This document shows, one piece after another, positions 25,106 to 34,333 of a stretch of DNA of 64,000 nucleotides. The notes beneath the pieces were generated by a model. It saw only the letters and a program-made list of their open reading frames with translations, ran no database searches and was not told where the DNA came from. Both the position numbers and the translations under genes were made by a program. Position 1 is the first letter of the stretch; each line of letters begins with the position of its first letter. The stretch comes from Methanomassiliicoccales archaeon (GTDB lineage Archaea; Thermoplasmatota; Thermoplasmata; Methanomassiliicoccales; UBA472), in assembly GCA_026394375.1 (NCBI GenBank), contig JAPKYJ010000021.1:55288-119287 (forward strand), given 5' to 3'.

Positions 25106-25113
25106 ATGTCTGA

Positions 25114-25374
25114 TCAACGCCTGGCATAGCCCACGTCCGTGGCCATGTCCACGGGCAGGACGAAGTAGATGGAGTACTCCTTCTCGCCCAGCAGCTCGCG
25201 CGCCTTGTCGTCCACTTCGATGCGCGTGCTCCCGGTGCATATCAGTCTCTGCTCCGAGACGGCGATCCATTCACGGGGGTGCTCCTCGATCAGGTCGAGG
25301 TAGTTCTCCTTGAACCAATCGTCGTTCTTGAAGTCATCTTCGCTCTCGTATTCCTCATCGTCCTCGCGGGTCAT
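25114..25374 (-). CDS. DUF5678-like small acidic protein
   Basis: An 86-residue protein with a very acidic N terminus, then WFKENYLDLIEEHPREWIAV, which resembles the W-x-x-x-N-Y-x-x-L ... P-x-x-W-I-A-V pattern of DUF5678. No catalytic motif is seen. The ATG at 25374 has a GGAGGT upstream. Function unknown. Confidence 0.6.
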   Translation of the reverse strand: MTREDDEEYESEDDFKNDDWFKENYLDLIEEHPREWIAVSEQRLICTGSTRIEVDDKARELLGEKEYSIYFVLPVDMATDVGYARR

Positions 25375-25449
25375 GGTACACCTCCGCTCTCAGAACATCA
25401 ATTCAATGGTTCTCAATGGATAATATTCTTTCTCTCGATAAGCCACCGT

Positions 25450-25782
25450 TCAGTCCCATTCGATGGGGTTGTCGCAGTTCGGGCACTTCTTCGCGTCCGA
25501 TGGTATCGGTTTCTCGCAGCGTTCGCAGACCACGGAGAACTCGTTGTAGTCGGATGGAGCGGGCGCGTTCCTGCGCTTGGGGTCGAAGATGATGCGTAGC
25601 CCCAAGAAAGCCAATACTATCCCCGCCACCTGCAACAGCATCATGTAGAGGAACATGTCGTTGGAGGATGCGTAACCCTCCAGGACCACCGTCCAGCCGA
25701 GGATGATGAGCGGGATTCCCAAGAGAAGCAGGAGGTAGCCGCTGGCGTTGGCCTTTCTCTCCTCTGGGGCGGTCACGGACAA
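25450..25782 (-). CDS. Two-helix membrane protein with C-terminal zinc ribbon
   Basis: A 110-residue protein with two hydrophobic segments (YLLLLLGIPLIILGWTVVL; MLLQVAGIVLAFLGLRIIF) and a zinc ribbon, CERCEKPIPSDAKKCPNC. The start is TTG 25782 or GTG 25776. It resembles the zinc-ribbon membrane proteins at 12293 and 57739, and its role is unknown. Confidence 0.6.
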   Translation of the reverse strand: MSVTAPEERKANASGYLLLLLGIPLIILGWTVVLEGYASSNDMFLYMMLLQVAGIVLAFLGLRIIFDPKRRNAPAPSDYNEFSVVCERCEKPIPSDAKKCPNCDNPIEWD

Positions 25783-25878
25783 TCGAACGGGCCAGGGCGT
25801 ACTTCAACCTTCTCAAGGTCGTAGCTCGCCGAGCGAATGCATTATCATCCCCGGCCAAGAATCTTGGGGGCGAGGAGA

Positions 25879-26880
25879 ATGACGGATTGGATGGCGCGGG
25901 TCAAGGGTGACTCGACTGACTGGCTCTTGAATGAGGACAACCCTTCCGTCCGCTATCTGGCGCTAAAGGACCTGCTGGGGAGGAGGGAGAGCGACGAGGA
26001 GCTGTCCGAGGCGAGGCGGCGGATAATGGAGATGGGCATGGTCCCCAGGGTCCTGGCCAAGCAGCGCCCAGAGGGCCACTGGGGGAGGCCCGAGGATTTT
26101 TACATGAGGTCCAAGTACAAGGGGACGGTCTGGAATCTCATCCTCCTGGCGGAGCTTTCCGCTGACCCCGAAGATGCAAGGGTCAAAGCAGCCTGCGAGT
26201 TCGTCCTGCGCTGGAGCCAGGAGCGGGCCTCGGGCGGGTTCTCGGTCATGGGCAGCGTAGAGGCCGGGGGGAGAAAGGGCCAAGTCCTGTCCTGTCTCAC
26301 AGGGAATATGGCCTTCAGTCTGATCCAGCTAGGGTATGGCGAGGACCGGCGCGTCAAGAAGGCGTTGGATTGGATCACGACCTATCAGAGATACGAGCTG
26401 GTCTCCCGGGCCCCAAGGGTCTGGCCATACCTTTACGAGCGTTGCTGGCGCGATCACACCTGCCGCTCCGGGGCGGTCAAATCCCTCAAGGCCTTGGCGG
26501 AGGTGCCCGAAGGGGCGAGGACCAAGGAGATGAGGGCGAGGATCGAGGAGGGGGCTGAGTACATCCTGGCCCAGCATATATTCAGGAAGCCGCCTGACCT
26601 GGTCGAGGTTTCCAGGAAAGAGTGGCTGAACCTCGGCTTCCCCCTGATATGGAACACCGATGTCCTCGAGATACTATGGATCCTGGCGAGACTAGGCATC
26701 AGGGACGAGAGGATGCGCGAGACGGTCGAGGCGGTTCTATCCAAACAGGGCGAGGACGGGCGATGGAGGCAGGAGAACCGCTTCGAGGGGCGCTTCATCA
26801 CCTCCATCGAGCGCAACGGGAGGGAGAGCAAATGGGTCACCCTCAATGCCTTGAGGACGCTGAAGGCCCTATCCGGATGA
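25879..26880 (+). CDS. Helical-repeat (prenyltransferase/squalene-cyclase-like) protein
   Basis: A 333-residue protein of alpha-helical repeats with aromatic-rich turns (WLLNEDNPSVRYLALKDLL; EGHWGRPEDFY; GEDGRWRQENRF), similar to terpenoid-cyclase-type alpha/alpha toroids. The W-G and G-x-W turns recur, but the D-x-D-D of a cyclase is not visible, so catalysis is uncertain. ATG 25879 is chosen for its GGAG ribosome-binding site; 14 residues are possible upstream. Confidence 0.6.
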   Translation: MTDWMARVKGDSTDWLLNEDNPSVRYLALKDLLGRRESDEELSEARRRIMEMGMVPRVLAKQRPEGHWGRPEDFYMRSKYKGTVWNLILLAELSADPEDARVKAACEFVLRWSQERASGGFSVMGSVEAGGRKGQVLSCLTGNMAFSLIQLGYGEDRRVKKALDWITTYQRYELVSRAPRVWPYLYERCWRDHTCRSGAVKSLKALAEVPEGARTKEMRARIEEGAEYILAQHIFRKPPDLVEVSRKEWLNLGFPLIWNTDVLEILWILARLGIRDERMRETVEAVLSKQGEDGRWRQENRFEGRFITSIERNGRESKWVTLNALRTLKALSG

Positions 26881-26945
26881 AGCTCGCCCACTTCCAGCCG
26901 GGTATGCGGTGCAAGTAAATAGGGGAGCCTCCATTGGTCGCTTAG

Positions 26946-27926
26946 ATGGAAGGGGATGCGCTCCAGGTGCGCCTGGGTAACGGTATCGAGTTCAGCGGCC
27001 CACGGGAGGTGAGGTTCGATCCCCGGCGCATCGAGGCGGGGGCGGTGAACTGCATCTCGCATGCGCATTCGGACCATCTTCCCAGGAGCTTCGAGGAGAG
27101 CAAGGCCATAGCATCTCCGACGACCCTGCGCTGCGCTTCGGAGCGCGTGGGTCGGAACATCGAGGCCGCGAGCTGCGAGCAGGTGCAGATGCACAGTTCT
27201 GGGCACATTCCCGGTTCCACGATGTTCCTGGTGGATGGGAGCAAACGCCTGCTCTATACAGGTGATATGTGCCCCCGGGACCGCTACGGCCTGGAGGGAG
27301 CTCGACCGATCAGCACGGACATCCTGGTCATCGAATCGACCTACGGCTCGCCTTCCTACGTCTTCCCGCCCACGGAGGAGATGGCCGACGTCTTGCGCGA
27401 CTGGGTCCGCGACTCTCTTAACCAAGGATATTCGGTGGCGCTCTTCGCCTATCCTCTGGGGAAGTCGCAGACGTTGCTGCGCATGCTGGAGGATTTCGAG
27501 CCTTACCTGTATGGAACGGTGCTCAACATGACCCGATTGGTGGAGGAGGAAGGTGCGGAGCACGCTCTCAGGTACCGGCCGTACTCGAAGGAAGCGGCGA
27601 AGGAACCCTTCCTGATGATCTGCCCCACCAACGTCAAGGACTCCAGCCTGATTGCATACTGGCGCAATAGGAAGCTTCGCACCGCCGCGGTTTCGGGCTG
27701 GGCATTGGACCGCTCCTACCGGTATGCGATGAAGACGGACGAGGCCTTCGCCATCTCCGACCATGCGGACTTCGAGGAGCTGCTGCAGTTCACGAAAGCG
27801 TGTTCACCGTCCAAGGTCTTCGTGCAGCACGGCTTCGATAAGCAACTGGCCATGGAGATACGCCGACGGTTGGGCATCGATGCGCAATCGATGACGAGGA
27901 ACCAGCGCTCCCTGAGTGAGTTCTGA
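26946..27926 (+). CDS. Metallo-beta-lactamase-fold exonuclease-like protein
   Basis: A 326-residue protein with the metal motif CISHAHSDHLPRS, then SGHIPGSTMFLVD, LLYTGDM and a late ISDHADF. This order fits the RNA/DNA-processing MBL group (COG1236-like, related to beta-CASP and DNA-ligase-associated exonucleases). A TATA-like AAGTAAATAGG lies ~25-30 bases before the ATG, so the mRNA is probably nearly leaderless. Confidence 0.8.
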   Translation: MEGDALQVRLGNGIEFSGPREVRFDPRRIEAGAVNCISHAHSDHLPRSFEESKAIASPTTLRCASERVGRNIEAASCEQVQMHSSGHIPGSTMFLVDGSKRLLYTGDMCPRDRYGLEGARPISTDILVIESTYGSPSYVFPPTEEMADVLRDWVRDSLNQGYSVALFAYPLGKSQTLLRMLEDFEPYLYGTVLNMTRLVEEEGAEHALRYRPYSKEAAKEPFLMICPTNVKDSSLIAYWRNRKLRTAAVSGWALDRSYRYAMKTDEAFAISDHADFEELLQFTKACSPSKVFVQHGFDKQLAMEIRRRLGIDAQSMTRNQRSLSEF

Positions 27927-27948
27927 AGCACGACCGTCGGTGGTAAGA

Positions 27949-28947
27949 TCAGTCCATCTTCTCCGTGTCTTCTGGAGCAGCCTTTATCCGAGGCGCCGAG
28001 GTCTCCCACATCTTAGGATAGGTGCTGGGGTCCATGAACACCCGCTCGGTACTGGCGGCAATGCCTTCCCTGGCCCGAGACATCTCCTCCGAGGACATGA
28101 GGGCAATGCCCATGCCCACCCCTTCTCCTTTGAGAGAAACGAAAGCGACCGTTTCGCCCTTGGTGATGCCCTCTTCCAGGCGGACGATGCCCACCGCCGC
28201 CAGGTCGGCGCCGTGGCAGAGGGCGTCCACCGCGCTGTCCTTGACCACGATCTTGCGAAAGGGATCGAGGAGGATCTCCATGGGCCAGATCATCTTCCGC
28301 AGCCACTTACCCTCGCCCTGCTTCCAGAAGACAAAGGCATCCTTGAGGTCCTGCAGTTGCACGGCGTCCTCTTCCTTCATGCCACCAGAGCGCACGCGGC
28401 GGAGGTCCTCCATGTGCGCGCCCACGCCCAGGGCATCGCCCACGTCCACGCACAACGTCCTCACGTAGGTACCGGCGTCGCATTGCATCCGGAAGAGGAC
28501 ATCCCGTCCGCTCATCTCCAGGATGCGTAGGGAATGTACCCGGCGGATGCGCATCTGGCGCTTGACCGCGGACCGGACCGGCGGCACCTGGAAGATATCG
28601 CCCTCGAAAGTGAGCATGATCCTTTTCAATTTCTCCGGCTGGACGTCGCGATGCAGGCGCATGACGCAGACATATTCCTTGTCCGAGCGGAGGACGAGGT
28701 CGGTGCCACGGGTCGCTCTTCCCAGAGCGATCGGCAGGACGCCGCTGACCTTCGGGTCCAAAGTGCCCCCATGACCGATCTTGCTCACCTGCAGGATGTC
28801 CCGCACCCAAGCGGTAACCTGGTGCGAGGTCGGTCCGGATGTTTTGTCGAGATTGATGATGCCCGCTTGAAGTAGTTCTTCCACGCTCCGCTCCGAGGGC
28901 TTCTTGCCAAACGGGGTGATGAGGGGATCGCGGTCCTTCACGATCAT
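27949..28947 (-). CDS. truB: tRNA/rRNA pseudouridine synthase Cbf5/TruB
   Basis: Catalytic subunit of archaeal H/ACA ribonucleoprotein, also acting on tRNA U55. The catalytic Asp is in GHGGTLDPKVSG, and QVPPVRSAVKR and AGTYVRTLCVDVGDALG follow. A C-terminal PUA domain covers residues ~245-325. I place the start at ATG 28947, which overlaps the cmk stop by four bases; ATG 28962 in the same frame adds five residues. It ends the long ribosomal-protein/secY cluster. Confidence 0.93.
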   Translation of the reverse strand: MIVKDRDPLITPFGKKPSERSVEELLQAGIINLDKTSGPTSHQVTAWVRDILQVSKIGHGGTLDPKVSGVLPIALGRATRGTDLVLRSDKEYVCVMRLHRDVQPEKLKRIMLTFEGDIFQVPPVRSAVKRQMRIRRVHSLRILEMSGRDVLFRMQCDAGTYVRTLCVDVGDALGVGAHMEDLRRVRSGGMKEEDAVQLQDLKDAFVFWKQGEGKWLRKMIWPMEILLDPFRKIVVKDSAVDALCHGADLAAVGIVRLEEGITKGETVAFVSLKGEGVGMGIALMSSEEMSRAREGIAASTERVFMDPSTYPKMWETSAPRIKAAPEDTEKMD

Positions 28948-29486
28948 GCGCGCCGTGGCCATACCTCCAGCTTCTTCATGATGAGGTCAACCACCTGCTC
29001 CGGTGTCCGATGCGAGGAATCGACCACAAGATCGTACACGCTCTTGTCGTTGATATCGATGCCGTAGTATTGCTTGTAGCGACGCGCCTCGCAATTCTCC
29101 CGCTCCAACATCTCATCCTTGATCCTCTGGATATCTTCGTTCTCTCGTTCCTTGATACGTTCCGCCCGTGCGTTCGGCGCCGCGTCCAGATAGACCTTGA
29201 ATGCGGACGGGTCTTTCTTGCTCAAGAGATGTCCGGTCAGCCGACCTTCCACAACGACGTTCTGGAGAGCGAGGGCGCGGGAGAGCATCGATTCGTCCAC
29301 AATGCGATCATACTTAGGATCGTTCTCCGCCAGCTTTCCGAACTCCGCCAGACTGAGGTTCGATTCTTTTGCCATCTCCCGGAAGAAGGTGCCTGAGATG
29401 AGGCACTCCGCGCCCAATCTCCGGGCCAGAAGCATGCACACCGTGGTCTTTCCAGAACCGGGGGGGCCGCTGATGGTGATTCTCAT
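28944..29486 (-). CDS. cmk: Cytidylate kinase
   Basis: Archaeal (d)CMP kinase, 180 residues. The P-loop is ISGPPGSGKTTV at residues ~4-15, with the family-typical GTFFREMA and VVEGRLTGHLL. It converts CMP/dCMP to diphosphates. Its start overlaps the DUF106 gene by four bases and its end overlaps truB. In many euryarchaea eL34 and eL14 genes flank cmk; neither is here. Confidence 0.92.
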   Translation of the reverse strand: MRITISGPPGSGKTTVCMLLARRLGAECLISGTFFREMAKESNLSLAEFGKLAENDPKYDRIVDESMLSRALALQNVVVEGRLTGHLLSKKDPSAFKVYLDAAPNARAERIKERENEDIQRIKDEMLERENCEARRYKQYYGIDINDKSVYDLVVDSSHRTPEQVVDLIMKKLEVWPRRA

Positions 29487-30148
29487 ACCTTACCTGCCGC
29501 AAGTTCGTTGAGGCGCTTTCTGAAATCATAGTAGCGCAAGGAACGTGCCAGCACTTGTCCGAAGGGAATGCTCGCCAGAGAGTAGAGCAAAACCCAGTTG
29601 GGGAAGAAGACGGTTGTGGCGTTGAGATCCACGCTAAAGGACCATGGTACAGCGATAATGGGGCTGCAGACATGGGTCATGAAGACCGCTATCCAGGCGA
29701 AGATGGGCACGACCACGATCATGGTCACCGGCAGCAACTTCAGCTGCGCGGTGGAGTTCTTGAGCGAGCGCTGCATGATCTGGGGCTGCTGTTCCATGAG
29801 CTTCTTGGTCTTGAAGGTGTTGTTCTCCAGGCGCGCCTTGCGCAGCTCCTGGTTGAAGGCGCTCATTATCTTCTGGCTTTCCGCCTGCTCCACATAGTCG
29901 GTGAAGAAGTGGCGCACCACCACCGTCAATCCGGTCATGACGATGCCTGCCAGGAAGAGCGTGAACACCGGATACTTGCCGCCGAAACCGATGAGCGGCT
30001 CCAACCCATACCCTACCAACGCTCCCAACGCAGAGCGCAGCGTCGGGTCGAAGAGCACGAACATCGCCAGCACCAGAGCGAATATGGTGGCGAAACGGGA
30101 CATGCTCGGACCTCCGATCGATTTCGAAGGAGCGGGTGTTTCCGTCAT
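29483..30148 (-). CDS. DUF106 (EMC3/TMCO1-like) membrane protein
   Basis: A 221-residue archaeal DUF106 protein, a distant member of the YidC/Oxa1/EMC3 insertase superfamily. There is one hydrophobic segment near the N terminus, a second around residue 70, a charged coiled stretch (ELRKARLENNTFKTKKL) and further helices from ~150. It lies directly after secY (two-base gap), which fits a role in membrane protein insertion. Confidence 0.85.
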   Translation of the reverse strand: MTETPAPSKSIGGPSMSRFATIFALVLAMFVLFDPTLRSALGALVGYGLEPLIGFGGKYPVFTLFLAGIVMTGLTVVVRHFFTDYVEQAESQKIMSAFNQELRKARLENNTFKTKKLMEQQPQIMQRSLKNSTAQLKLLPVTMIVVVPIFAWIAVFMTHVCSPIIAVPWSFSVDLNATTVFFPNWVLLYSLASIPFGQVLARSLRYYDFRKRLNELAAGKV

Positions 30149-30150
30149 GC

Positions 30151-31731
30151 CTATTCACCCCCGAAGAACTGGCGAAGCACTGGATGCATCTCCATCATCT
30201 GCTCCCGGCTGATGGCCTCATAGAATTGAATGAGGATACCGACGGTCAGCAGCACTCCCGTGCCGGAGGCGTTACCCACCGTTCCCACTAGGTCCGCTAC
30301 GGCCGCCAGTATGCCTACCGTGGCTCCGGATATCACCGTTACCACAGGAATATATCGTTCCAGCACCCGCTTGAGCACTCTGGGATCGCGCCTGAAGCCA
30401 GGGATCTGCAGTCCCGACGATTCGATCTGCTTAGCTACCGCTTCCGGTCCCATGTTCGTGGTGGATATCCAGAACTTGGCGAAGAGGATGGAGCCGAGCA
30501 CCATGACCGTCATATAGGTAACGACACGCGCTGCTATCTGGAAGCCGTTGTGCCCGAGAGCCAGATAGCCATATCTATCTGGGCTGAGGGCGGGCATGAG
30601 CCAGTCGGCCAGTCCTCTCGGGGCCGAGAGATACCAGGCGAGACCTCCGGCCGGAGAGGTCGTTCCCGGATCATAGAAGCCCAGCCACCACTGATGGCCG
30701 ATGAGCGGCAGTCCCTGCAGGGAACTGGATGTCCATAACAGCAGGGCGAACATGCTGATGTTCGCCAACAGCGCGGACATGAGGATGACCGGGATGTTCG
30801 AGGCGTAGAGCAGCTTGATCGGGTAGCGACCTCTTGCCCCTCGAGCGGTGCCGTGGGCCAAGGGCAGCTCGATGCGCATCGATTCGACGTAAGCTACGAA
30901 GAGGAAGATAGCTATCGTGCCGATGAGCGCGACCACTGGATTGGGATTGGCCAGTATGATGCGCTCATAACCACCTCCGGTCAGCCCGGAAGCAGGCGTT
31001 TCGTGCAATATGTAGAACGTTTTGGGTATCGTGCCAGCCGGAGGATTGCTCAGGCTCAACGGCACACCTGCCTGAGACGGGTTCCAGTTGAGCGTTCCGG
31101 TGAATATAGCCTCCGCTACTCCGGCGGCGATGAAGAGCGATATGCCGCTACCGATGCCCCATTTGGACACCACCTCGTCCATGAGGAACACCAGGTATGA
31201 GCCAATGAACAGCTGCAGCACGATGATGATCTTGGCCATTTCCGCGCCGCCGATCATCGAACCCGCTCCTAGGGCATGGTCCAGCCCGCTGACGAAGCCC
31301 GTAGAGGGCACCAGGTAACCGAACACCTGGGGCACGGCCTCCACGAGGATCATGATGAGGACCAGGAACTTCTGTGAGCTCTGGTAGACCGCCTTGTCGT
31401 CCGAGTTCGTGAGGTCCAGCTTGATGATCTTGGCGCCGACGAACAGCTGCATGATGATGCTCGCCGTGACTATCGGACCGATGCCCAGGTGCATCAGCGA
31501 ACCCTGAGCACCGGCAAGAATGGCCCGGTATTGGGCGAAAAGGTCCAGAGTGTTCGCCTGGTCCAGGCCGTAGATGAAAACGTTTGTCATGACGAAGTAG
31601 AAGACCAGAATGATGATGACCCACAGCATCTTGGTCCGGAAGTGCACGTGCCCTTCCGGCTTGGCCACCGCGGGGATCCTGTCCGTCAAGGGTTTGAACT
31701 TGTACAGGAGGCTCTTCTTCTCTTCGGCCAT
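30151..31731 (-). CDS. secY: Protein translocase subunit SecY
   Basis: Central channel of the Sec translocon, 526 residues with about ten membrane segments. Recognisable parts are the plug-region LGIGPIVTASIIMQL, KWGIGSGISLFIAAGVAE and IELPLAHGTARGARGRYPIKLLYASNIP. The last cytosolic segment has QIESSGLQIPGFRRDPRVL. It follows uL15 by 15 bases. Adenylate kinase, often next to secY in archaea, is missing here. Confidence 0.97.
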   Translation of the reverse strand: MAEEKKSLLYKFKPLTDRIPAVAKPEGHVHFRTKMLWVIIILVFYFVMTNVFIYGLDQANTLDLFAQYRAILAGAQGSLMHLGIGPIVTASIIMQLFVGAKIIKLDLTNSDDKAVYQSSQKFLVLIMILVEAVPQVFGYLVPSTGFVSGLDHALGAGSMIGGAEMAKIIIVLQLFIGSYLVFLMDEVVSKWGIGSGISLFIAAGVAEAIFTGTLNWNPSQAGVPLSLSNPPAGTIPKTFYILHETPASGLTGGGYERIILANPNPVVALIGTIAIFLFVAYVESMRIELPLAHGTARGARGRYPIKLLYASNIPVILMSALLANISMFALLLWTSSSLQGLPLIGHQWWLGFYDPGTTSPAGGLAWYLSAPRGLADWLMPALSPDRYGYLALGHNGFQIAARVVTYMTVMVLGSILFAKFWISTTNMGPEAVAKQIESSGLQIPGFRRDPRVLKRVLERYIPVVTVISGATVGILAAVADLVGTVGNASGTGVLLTVGILIQFYEAISREQMMEMHPVLRQFFGGE

Positions 31732-31746
31732 GGTATCACACGGTCA

Positions 31747-32175
31747 CTACTGCGGTTGCACGATTGCCCCGCCCGCTCCCTCGACCTTCTGCTTCGCCTT
31801 CTCCGAGCTCTCGGCCACGACGATCTCGTACTTGCCGCTGACCTGCCCGAAGCCAAGGAGCTTGTCCACCCCCATCTTGGTCAGGTCCACGACCGTCCTG
31901 TCGCCCTTCTTTTGGGCGTAACCGTCGGAAAGAAGCTTGCTGATGTTCTCGTCCATGTCACCCACGTTCATGGTGATCTTGGCCGAAACGACCTCTTGCG
32001 GCCGCTTGAACCCATGTCGGCCGAAGTGGTCAGGATCGAACTTGAGCACGAACATGTACTTGTGCTTGTGCAGTCCGGCGTTGCCACGACCGCCTCGGAG
32101 GCCGGCGCCCCTTCCGGCCTTCTTTCCCCGGCCGTGGGTCCTGGACCCCCTGAACTTTTTTGTCCTGCTTGGCAT
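31747..32175 (-). CDS. rplO: Ribosomal protein uL15
   Basis: Large-subunit protein of 142 residues with the basic, glycine-rich N terminus of uL15 (RGSRTHGRGKKAGRGAGLRG). This segment threads into 23S rRNA. It sits between uL30 and secY as in most archaea. The ATG at 32175 has a GAGGGG-type ribosome-binding site upstream. Confidence 0.96.
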   Translation of the reverse strand: MPSRTKKFRGSRTHGRGKKAGRGAGLRGGRGNAGLHKHKYMFVLKFDPDHFGRHGFKRPQEVVSAKITMNVGDMDENISKLLSDGYAQKKGDRTVVDLTKMGVDKLLGFGQVSGKYEIVVAESSEKAKQKVEGAGGAIVQPQ

Positions 32176-32202
32176 TTCGTCCCCTCAAAGGTATAGTTGC
32201 TA

Positions 32203-32667
32203 TTATAACATTCGCTCAATGAGCTCGTTTATCTCCTTGCCACGATAGCCCACCGCTCCGCCCACCTGGAAGGAGCGCTTGACCTTGCCGTATCCCTTGC
32301 GCGGAGGGCTCAACCTGAGCACTGGTTTGAAGCCGTCCAGCTTGGAAAGGGCGGTCTCGCCCTTCTTAAGCGCCCGTGCCAGGGCGATTATCGAGGTGTA
32401 TTTGGAGTGCTCCTTGACCGAGACGTCGTCGATGGGCTTGTCGCCCTCCAGTCGACCGCGGAACTTGATCATCTTTGCCAGCATGTTCTCGTCCACTTCG
32501 CCCCAGGTCACGTAGTCCTTGGTCTTGTAGAGCATGCCCCGGGTGGAGTCGTTCTCCGGCACGATGACGCAGTGGTTCGGGCGGGTGAGGTTGAGCAGTT
32601 GCATGGTGTCCTCTATGTCCGCGCGCACGTCCCCGTGGCCGCGGACCCGGATGATAGCATATGCCAT
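32203..32667 (-). CDS. rpmD: Ribosomal protein uL30
   Basis: Large-subunit protein in the long archaeal form (154 residues; bacterial ones are ~60). It starts MAYAIIRVRGHGDVR and contains LNLTRPNHCVIVP and a C-terminal RLSPPRKGYGKVKRSF. I chose ATG 32667; ten residues are possible upstream but run into the end of the uS5 gene. Confidence 0.95.
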   Translation of the reverse strand: MAYAIIRVRGHGDVRADIEDTMQLLNLTRPNHCVIVPENDSTRGMLYKTKDYVTWGEVDENMLAKMIKFRGRLEGDKPIDDVSVKEHSKYTSIIALARALKKGETALSKLDGFKPVLRLSPPRKGYGKVKRSFQVGGAVGYRGKEINELIERML

Positions 32668-32671
32668 GTGA

Positions 32672-33373
32672 TCATCCCTCCTTAGCGGGAGCTTCATCGG
32701 CCTTAACGACCTCTACCCTCTGCTGAGCCACGTGCACGCTCACCGGTCCGGAGACGATCTTCAGGCGCTGGGCCTGAGCCTCTGTGACCCGAATCGCTGA
32801 GGTGGCCTTCAGTGCCTCGAAGGTAGCGATGGCGTAGTTCACCGTGGTCTTGGTGTGACCCTTGGCGAATCCCCAGGAATCCTTCACTCCAGCGAGCACC
32901 AGGATGCTCTTGGCCACGTCGCCGACGGCAAGAGATATGCCGCGGGGCGCTGGCTTCAGGTAGACCTCCACGCTCCCGGCCTTGCCCATCACTTCCATTG
33001 GCAACGAGTGCGGGGTGCCGCATCCGCATTCCCACGAGCCGCATCCACGCTTGATCTCGATGATGTGCAGCTTGGCGTTGTCTATACCCTTCCGTATCGA
33101 TGGGCCAACTTCCTTTCCCTTGGCCCGACCGATGCCCACGAACCCGTCCCCGTTGCCGACGGCGCAGGTGATGCGGAACTTGACCCTCCGGCCGGAATCG
33201 GTCATGCGCTGAACGATGTTGACATCGATCACTTCGTCCTTCAGGTCCGGCAGCAGGATGTCCACGATCTCCGCCTCCCTGAGGGGCAGCTTGGTCGCCA
33301 GGGCCTGACGCATGGTGGTTATCTCTCCGTTGAGCACCATCTTGCCCAGCCTGGTCTTAGGGGTCCAATCCAT
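32672..33373 (-). CDS. rpsE: Ribosomal protein uS5
   Basis: Small-subunit protein, 233 residues. The double-stranded RNA-binding N-terminal domain contains [19 protein letters not shown], and the C-terminal domain contains [19 protein letters not shown] and [19 protein letters not shown]. It contributes to decoding accuracy. The gene starts one base before the uL18 stop region, in the usual order. Confidence 0.96.
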   Translation of the reverse strand: MDWTPKTRLGKMVLNGEITTMRQALATKLPLREAEIVDILLPDLKDEVIDVNIVQRMTDSGRRVKFRITCAVGNGDGFVGIGRAKGKEVGPSIRKGIDNAKLHIIEIKRGCGSWECGCGTPHSLPMEVMGKAGSVEVYLKPAPRGISLAVGDVAKSILVLAGVKDSWGFAKGHTKTTVNYAIATFEALKATSAIRVTEAQAQRLKIVSGPVSVHVAQQRVEVVKADEAPAKEG

Positions 33374-33374
33374 T

Positions 33375-33875
33375 TCACTCGACCTCCATCTTGTTCTTGA
33401 CTTCCTCTATGAGCTTCTCCATCTCCGGGCCGATGTGCTTGCCCTTGATCCGGTCCTCAGAGGGGATGACCTCCTCTCCATGTGGGACCTTCACGCCCGC
33501 GTCCAGCAGGCCTTTGAGTACCGCGAAGCAAGCCGCGCCTTTCACTGGCTCCTTGAGCCCTATGTCCAGCACCGCCTCATCCACTCCCTTCGCCTTGGCC
33601 TTCATGCCTGCCAGGTACCCGGTGAGGTACGCGGCCGGTAGATTGCCGGTGGACTTGTTCCAGCCAAGCCCGATGAGTTCGCGGGAGTGGGCCGATGCCA
33701 GCACCCGGTCTCCTTGGGCGTCGTACTGCACAAGCTGCACGCTAGTGTGCCTAGAAGAGGTGCGCACCACTGCCCGGGCAATCCTGGCCCGGAGCAATCT
33801 GGCTCTCTGTCTGTAGTCGGTTCTGCCTTCCCGCCGGCGGCGGAAGGCCACTTTGTAACGTGGTCCGCTTGCCAT
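33375..33875 (-). CDS. rplR: Ribosomal protein uL18
   Basis: Large-subunit protein that binds 5S rRNA, 166 residues. Diagnostic parts are [19 protein letters not shown] at the N terminus and [17 protein letters not shown] in the middle. It is contiguous with eL19 upstream (stop and start adjacent) and uS5 downstream. Confidence 0.96.
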   Translation of the reverse strand: MASGPRYKVAFRRRREGRTDYRQRARLLRARIARAVVRTSSRHTSVQLVQYDAQGDRVLASAHSRELIGLGWNKSTGNLPAAYLTGYLAGMKAKAKGVDEAVLDIGLKEPVKGAACFAVLKGLLDAGVKVPHGEEVIPSEDRIKGKHIGPEMEKLIEEVKNKMEVE

Positions 33876-34331
33876 TTACTTGACCTCCTTCAGCAGACCT
33901 TCGGTCTGAAGATGCGAGAGCAGGTTCTTCCTGTTCTTGAACTGCCCGCCCTTGGCCTTCATGTAGAAGCTGCGGTAGACGGAGCGAGTTATCCTGCCGT
34001 CGTCCCGCAGCTGCCGAAGCTCCTGCCTGATGGGGCGGATGGTCTGTATCCAATTCCTCTTGGTCGGTTTGCGCGCGCCGGAAGTGCCCTTCCTGCTGCC
34101 CGGTCCGCGCCTTCTCCCCTTGCTTCTCTGGTCCAGCTTGTATCTGGTCCTTCCACGGGATACGCCCTGCTTGGGGAGTGCGCGTATGGTCCCGGACTCG
34201 ATGGCGGTGCGTATATCCGCTCGAGTGATGGCATCCTCCACGTCCTCCGCGCGGTTCGGGTCTATCCAGACCCGGCTCTTTCCGCAACCGAGGATCTCGG
34301 ATGCCATTCGCTTCTGGTTCTTCAGGTCCAT
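33876..34331 (-). CDS. rpl19e: Ribosomal protein eL19
   Basis: An archaeal/eukaryotic large-subunit protein of 151 residues, strongly basic. The opening DLKNQKRMASEILGCGKSR and the middle segment RSKGRRRGPGSRKGTSGAR are typical. Its presence, with eL32 and eS4, marks the cluster as archaeal. Confidence 0.96.
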   Translation of the reverse strand: MDLKNQKRMASEILGCGKSRVWIDPNRAEDVEDAITRADIRTAIESGTIRALPKQGVSRGRTRYKLDQRSKGRRRGPGSRKGTSGARKPTKRNWIQTIRPIRQELRQLRDDGRITRSVYRSFYMKAKGGQFKNRKNLLSHLQTEGLLKEVK

Positions 34332-34333
34332 GT

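Noticed and set aside
28595..28625. A third copy of the CGAAAGTGAGC motif of sites A and B
   Set aside because: CTCGAAAGTGAGCATG occurs inside truB, without a TATA box at the right distance, so it is likely coding chance.
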